NCBI RefSeq assembly: GCF_001426375.1
Contig: NZ_LMEO01000026.1
Span: forward strand, 1-55,770
DNA from: Paenibacillus sp. Root444D2
Lineage (GTDB): Bacteria; Bacillota; Bacilli; Paenibacillales; NBRC-103111
DNA length: 55,770 bases
Reading direction: 5' to 3'
Part shown: piece after piece, positions 53,471-55,770 of the stretch
Position numbering within the stretch: the first letter of the stretch is position 1
How the letters are laid out: each line of letters begins with the position of its first letter
Notes under the pieces: generated by a model
The model's input: only the letters and a program-made list of their open reading frames with translations
Database searches by the model: none
Told to the model about the DNA's origin: nothing
Program-made: the position numbers and the translations under genes

Positions 53471-53582
53471 TCCTGCCCGTTCGCGGGGAATAGCAGCCGA
53501 TGGATCCTGCCCGTTACTTGAATGAAAAAAAGGAGTTGCCACGAGGCAAGCTCCCTTCATTATCGTTTCCGTTAGCGGAATG
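53471..53582. repeat. Dispersed palindromic repeat, copy 12 (double)
   Basis: Two left flanks (CTGCCCGTTCGCGGGGAAT and CTGCCCGTTACTTGAATG), hairpin GGAGTTGCC..GGCAAGCTCC and right flank TTATCGTTTCCGTTAGCGGAAT. A partial unit nested against a complete one, with a changed stem. Confidence 0.55.
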
Positions 53583-53673
53583 ACTTAATGAGAGGTAATT
53601 CATGGTGTTGGAATTTATTTAATTTTCTCGAAGCATCCAAATGTTGAAGCATAGATTCAATAAACCCTGCTAT

Positions 53674-53853
53674 TTACTTAGGGTCTCTTGACCCGCTAGA
53701 GTGAATGCATTTTAGTATTTCATAACTTTCGATACCATAGATCTTTAAATCAAATGGATCCCATTCGGCAATGATTTTATGTATATTGTCTCTTTGAGAA
53801 TTAATAACAATTCCTCCCCAAATCCCTACATTACAATATATTACACGTATCAC
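53674..53853 (-). CDS. Small hypothetical protein (59 aa)
   Basis: GTG 53853 with AGGAT 6 nt upstream opens 59 codons to TAA at 53674. Residues look genuinely coding (VGIWGGIVINSQRDNIHKII, AEWDPFDLKIYGIESYEIL). The EWDP...YGIESYEI pattern is reminiscent of small Bacillales domains of unknown function. It begins within 10 bp of repeat copy 13 and could be a 5'-truncated gene using a fortuitous start. Elsewhere between 53370 and 54037 only repeats are seen. Confidence 0.45.
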   Translation of the reverse strand: MIRVIYCNVGIWGGIVINSQRDNIHKIIAEWDPFDLKIYGIESYEILKCIHSSGSRDPK

Positions 53854-53860
53854 TTTGCTA

Positions 53861-53890
53861 TCCTGCCCGTTAACGTAGCGATAATAAACG
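53861..53890. repeat. Partial dispersed repeat, copy 13
   Basis: CTGCCCGTTAACGTAGCG is a near-perfect left flank; no hairpin is preserved. Confidence 0.45.
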
Positions 53891-54000
53891 ATGGATAGGT
53901 TCCATTACCGCACTAAGATCAGTTTGCGAACGTGCAATTAAGTTGGTGATAACCTTTATCCGCTAACTTAAATGTGGATGAAGTTCAATCAATTCGCCAT

Positions 54001-54032
54001 AAAAAACGGCGCCTGCTCTAGGCTAGCGCCGG
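54001..54032 (-). terminator. Terminator of the 54.4-kb gene
   Basis: CGGCGC / GCGCCG stem (with inner CTAG..CTAG pairing) followed by six Ts on the minus strand, directly after the stop at 54038. Confidence 0.8.
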
Positions 54033-54037
54033 TCAAC

Positions 54038-54436
54038 TTACTCATCTCCGATAGGCTCACATTGGACCTCTGTAAACAAATTCAGCGGAAACAACGTGGA
54101 CACAATTCCGCGTGACTGTATTAACTCTACGAAGTTGCGGCCGACTTGCACAAGCTGACCTCCAATTTCGCCCAGATCCTCAGCCCTCGCATTCACATTA
54201 AACGGTAGGAGTGGCCTCCCCCGTAAAGGCAGCAAGATATAGAACGATGTTGCAAACGGCACCCGCAAGGCCCCCACTGTGAAACCGCTCGCTGAGTTGT
54301 TTGATAACACCCCTGTAGTCCGGATTAAACCAGGCGTAACGACTGTAACGATCTTGCCAACAAACGGGGCGAGTCGAGCCGTCAGAGTGATCGGCTTTGG
54401 CAGTGGGCAGCCGGAAATGTTTCTGCTCATAGTCAT
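54038..54436 (-). CDS. Hypothetical protein, possible spore-coat-type (DUF2642-like)
   Basis: 132 residues, hydrophobic-neutral and beta-rich. Two related halves: LAPFVGKIVTVVTPGLIRTTG..SGFTV, then GGQLVQVGRNFVELIQS..FPLNLFTEV. The phrase VGKIVTVVT...GVL with a later YILLPL is reminiscent of short DUF2642-like proteins found on spores of Bacillales; this is an impression. Start supported by AAAGGATGAT. No signal peptide; one N-terminal Cys. Own terminator downstream. Confidence 0.5.
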   Translation of the reverse strand: MTMSRNISGCPLPKPITLTARLAPFVGKIVTVVTPGLIRTTGVLSNNSASGFTVGALRVPFATSFYILLPLRGRPLLPFNVNARAEDLGEIGGQLVQVGRNFVELIQSRGIVSTLFPLNLFTEVQCEPIGDE

Positions 54437-54663
54437 ATCATCCTTTCGTTATTTTTCCTAAAGGATATGCGGCCGCTCCCCTTCCCGATTGGACGTTTCT
54501 GTTGCTGAATCTGCCTATTACTTCAAGTTAGAGTTTAATAAAGTCATTGACAAGAGTGGTCTTGTTTAGGTAAGCGTTGGGGAACCGTTATGAAATAGCG
54601 GCAATGCAAATCACTTCTTAGTTGGAGAAAGATGCTCCACCCTTCGATAACCGCTACCATTTG

Positions 54664-54835
54664 TTAGATGTCTCCAACAATATTGACGATATTCCCTTCT
54701 GTGTCCGCAAACGAAGCATACACCATGCCGATCTCGGCAATTTCGGTTCGTTGCGTCACGATTTTACCGACGCACTTCAAGATTCGTTCAATCATACCAT
54801 CTACATCGTCACCCCTAACACAACGGTATTACGAA
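54664..54835 (-). pseudogene. VOC/glyoxalase-fold protein, C-terminal remnant
   Basis: On the minus strand DDVDGMIERILKCVGKIVTQ, then IAEIGMVYASFADTEGNIV and a stop at 54664, is the C-terminal beta-alpha-beta unit of a VOC family protein. The preceding codons are frameshifted (NTVVLGV in another frame) and the N-terminal module is missing. Not functional. The stretch 54437-54660 has only a short open fragment (SAYYFKLEFNKVIDKSG, plus strand, ending 54569) that I cannot assign. Confidence 0.65.
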
Positions 54836-54880
54836 GAGCCAATAAATAATTAAACAAAGGCCACAGACCGTAACATACAC

Positions 54881-54922
54881 AAGGCTACCGTAAGCAACAT
54901 TCAATCGGCAGCCTTGCTGTGT
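54881..54922. repeat. Dispersed palindromic repeat, copy 14 (core only)
   Basis: CAAGGCTACCG / CGGCAGCCTTG hairpin with one mismatch and a 16-nt loop; flanks not preserved. Confidence 0.5.
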
Positions 54923-55026
54923 TCAAAACCGCGAACAGTGGCCGATTTTTTTGCTTGAAATCTGGAATAGGAAATCACGGCTCAAAATCAAAATTGAACA
55001 AATAAAAGGATTAAAAGGATTGAATT

Positions 55027-55572
55027 CTATTGTGCGGTCAATATAATCGGGCCATCCGTAGTAATGGCGACCGTATGCTCGTACTGTGCGGAAAGCGAGC
55101 CGTCAACGGTTCTGGCGGTCCATCCGTCGGCATCAATCGTCATTAACGCTTTTCCGGCATTTAGCATCGGCTCGATCGTAAAAACCATCCCTTCCTTCAA
55201 GCGGAACCCTTTGCCCGGATTCCCGACGTGGTTATAATTAGGTTCCTAGTGCATCTCCCTTCCTACGCCATGACCGAGCAGATCGCGCACCACCGAGAAT
55301 CCGTTTCGCTCGGCATGGGTTTGAACCGCGTGCATCACATCGCCGATCCAGCCATCCGCATCCGCGACGATGTCGATTTTGACGATGTCACCTTCCTTGA
55401 GCGGATTTCGGCTCGGAAAACCATGCGCAATGACGTCGTTGACAGACGCAAGGAAAAAAGTCGGGAAAAATGGCGAGTCATGACGGATATCCGCAAATCA
55501 GAAAGAGGCCTTCAACGGTGTAGCAGGCTTCGGAAGTTGAAACCAAGTAATATCTTCTTTGCTATTGTTCAT
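55027..55572 (-). pseudogene. map: Type I methionine aminopeptidase, pseudogene
   Basis: The minus strand reads as MAP-1: FFLASVNDVIAHGFPSRNPL, GDIVKIDIVADADGWIGD (metal-binding Asp), LLGHGVGREMH (metal-binding His), a TAG stop, then EPNYNHVGNPGKGFRL, EGMVFTIEPML (Glu) and the end TVAITTDGPIILTAQ. The N-terminal part is shortened and frameshifted, from MNNSKEDITWFQLPKPATPL onward, and an in-frame TAG follows MH. A functional map must exist elsewhere. Close to the rrn operon. Confidence 0.85.
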
Positions 55573-55630
55573 CAACAAGGATGTTCTTATCTTAAAATTA
55601 TTACTATCAGACCATAACTATTTTTCCTAA

Positions 55631-55670
55631 ATCAAAAAAAAAAGACCTCACTTATTAAGTGAGGTCTTTT
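55631..55670 (-). terminator. Terminator of the rrn operon
   Basis: AAAAGACCTCACTT / AAGTGAGGTCTTTT perfect stem immediately after the 5S 3' end, followed by a run of ten Ts on the minus strand. Confidence 0.9.
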
Positions 55671-55770
55671 GCTTGGCAACGTTCTACTCTCCCAGAACCC
55701 TGCGGTTCAAGTACCATCGACGCTGGAGGGCTTAACGGTCGTGTTCGAGATGGGAACGCGTGGGTCCCCT
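55671..55770 (-). rRNA. rrf: 5S ribosomal RNA, 3' portion
   Basis: The minus strand reads CGCGTTCCCATCTCGAACAC, then CCGTTAAGCCCTCCAGCG, GATGGTACT and GGGAGAGTAGAACGTTGCCA before ending GCCAAGC, the universal 5S loop B/C and 3' helix of Firmicutes. About 100 of some 117 nt are present; the 5' end is beyond the right edge. It is the last gene of an rrn operon transcribed leftwards. Confidence 0.95.

Noticed and set aside
54622..54849. Plus-strand ORFs over 54622-54853
   Set aside because: The opposite strand carries a recognisable VOC C-terminal remnant, which explains the coding-like composition.
55228..55617. 129-codon plus-strand ORF
   Set aside because: It is antisense to the methionine aminopeptidase pseudogene, whose motifs are unmistakable on the minus strand.

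Overview
The window looks like a chromosomal segment of an endospore-forming Paenibacillus or close relative. Evidence: a giant secreted enzyme ending in three S-layer homology domains, a tricistronic GerA-type spore germinant receptor, strong AGGAGG ribosome binding sites, moderate GC, and an agr-like LytTR two-component pair. The right edge enters a 5S rRNA gene on the minus strand, so an rrn operon lies just outside.

Layout. 0-7 kb: a cell-wall-anchored GH87 alpha-1,3-glucanase with seven N-terminal beta-trefoil-like repeats and a promoter overlapped by a perfect CcpA (cre) box. 7-24 kb: a patchwork of single genes, mainly regulator/oxidoreductase pairs transcribed divergently (LysR-SDR, MerR-SDR, AraC-aldo/keto reductase), a luciferase-like monooxygenase, a metallophosphoesterase, a polysaccharide-deacetylase-like protein, a broken phosphotransferase gene and several small or decayed genes. 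24-28 kb: gerA-type operon (A-B-C with ATGA overlaps).

28-43 kb: an apparent 14-kb minus-strand operon, with a DeoR gene upstream. Order of transcription: phosphomannose isomerase with an extra N-terminal domain, ROK sugar kinase, CdaR regulator, GH13_18 sucrose/glucosylglycerate phosphorylase-like enzyme, glycerate kinase, GT4 glycosyltransferase, sugar-binding lipoprotein, two permeases, SGNH esterase and a GH63-like glycosidase. Read together this fits uptake and breakdown of a glycerate-containing glycoside such as glucosylglycerate or mannosylglucosylglycerate. Phosphorolysis would give glucose-1-phosphate and glycerate, glycerate kinase would consume the latter, and ManA plus the ROK kinase would take the hexose. 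CdaR family members are known to respond to glycerate/sugar diacids. This is the most coherent system in the window; its substrate is an inference.

43-56 kb: a mercury-type MerR cluster with a textbook 19-bp-spacer promoter, a YnfA-like protein whose tail runs into an IS110 remnant, Nudix, HAAS/DUF1700, serine beta-lactamase-like, an agr-like histidine kinase/response regulator, a second IS110 remnant, an APH(3')-like kinase, a seven-repeat RCC1-like protein, DinB, a small possibly spore-associated protein, decayed VOC and methionine aminopeptidase genes, and the 3' end of 5S rRNA.

A family of about 80-bp intergenic palindromic repeats (inner hairpin GGCTGCCG...CGGCAGCC, flanks CTGCCCGTTA and CGTTAGTTGAACA) occurs at least a dozen times, several times directly at the broken end of a gene remnant. 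Many genes here are truncated, frameshifted or interrupted, so 9-23 kb and 43-55 kb appear to be decaying accessory regions. All functional calls are by reading the sequence; no database search was possible.
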